Positions 14,324-14,396 of a DNA stretch of 14,396 nucleotides are shown here, piece by piece (within the stretch, counting starts at the first letter, position 1; each line of letters begins with the position of its first letter). The notes beneath the pieces were generated by a model, which was not told the DNA's origin, searched no databases, and saw only the letters and a list, made by a program, of their open reading frames with translations. Position numbers and translations under genes: made by a program. Origin of the DNA: Candidatus Adiutrix sp. (GTDB lineage: Bacteria; Desulfobacterota; Desulfarculia; Adiutricales; Adiutricaceae); NCBI GenBank assembly GCA_031286085.1, contig JAITUX010000136.1, forward strand, positions 1-14,396, given 5' to 3'.

Positions 14324-14352
14324 TTGACAGGGGCCGGCTTTTTTATTAAGCT
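14324..14352 (+). promoter_or_regulatory. Possible promoter leading out of the window
   Basis: A perfect TTGACA (14324-14329) lies in an AT-rich stretch after the toxin gene; 17 bases later TAAGCT (14347-14352) is a poor -10 box. It could serve a gene beyond the right edge. The remaining bases to 14396 show no gene. Confidence 0.25.
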
Positions 14353-14396
14353 TACCTGTTGCGGTGGAACAAGGCTGAAGAATATCGGGACAGTTT

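Noticed and set aside
14371..14396. AATATCGGGACAGTTT at the right edge as the end of an insertion sequence
   Set aside because: No matching inverted end or transposase lies in the window, and the sequence stops there.
1..14396. tRNA, rRNA, CRISPR arrays, riboswitches
   Set aside because: No cloverleaf, rRNA core sequence, regularly spaced repeats or recognisable riboswitch core was seen on either strand.

Overview
The window is very GC-rich, gene-dense bacterial DNA with almost no gap longer than 200 bases. Gene types suggest a motile, probably anaerobic bacterium of the Deltaproteobacteria/Desulfobacterota kind: an NtrC-family regulator and a soluble FleS/FlrB-like kinase with sigma-54 promoters, a radical SAM/SPASM enzyme, an E. 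coli-type LeuC and a ChlI-ChlD fusion. This placement is inference; no rRNA or other decisive marker is present.

Left part (1-2092, minus strand): an operon running leftwards from a near-consensus sigma-70 promoter. It encodes a small DUF202-like membrane protein with a TTG start, then leuC, then the first 28 codons of a YbaK/ProX-type deacylase that runs off the window. No leuD follows leuC.

Motility-type regulatory block (2082-5598): an unrecognised 194-residue protein is read rightwards from a good sigma-54 promoter. Converging on it from the right is a sensor kinase/response regulator operon, itself preceded by a second good sigma-54 site. The regulator belongs to the FlgR/FlrC/FleR type. 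The kinase has an intact ATPase domain, but arginine stands where the phosphoacceptor histidine should be. The regulator has Asp-Asn instead of Asp-Asp in its metal-binding pocket. This is the most unusual part of the window. Stacked minus-strand terminators, one with a 20-bp perfect stem, separate it from the orphan protein.

Right part (5675-13617, plus strand): ispB-type polyprenyl diphosphate synthase; a 129-bp imperfect inverted repeat that looks like a small MITE; coaBC; a radical SAM/SPASM protein overlapping a ChlI-ChlD chelatase motor; then, from a new sigma-70 promoter whose -35 box covers the chelatase stop codon, a small exported protein, prfB with its programmed +1 frameshift, and a divergent XdhC-like protein ending at an intrinsic terminator.

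Right edge (13616-14396): a VapBC-type toxin-antitoxin pair, visibly less GC-rich than its surroundings, followed by a short AT-rich tail.
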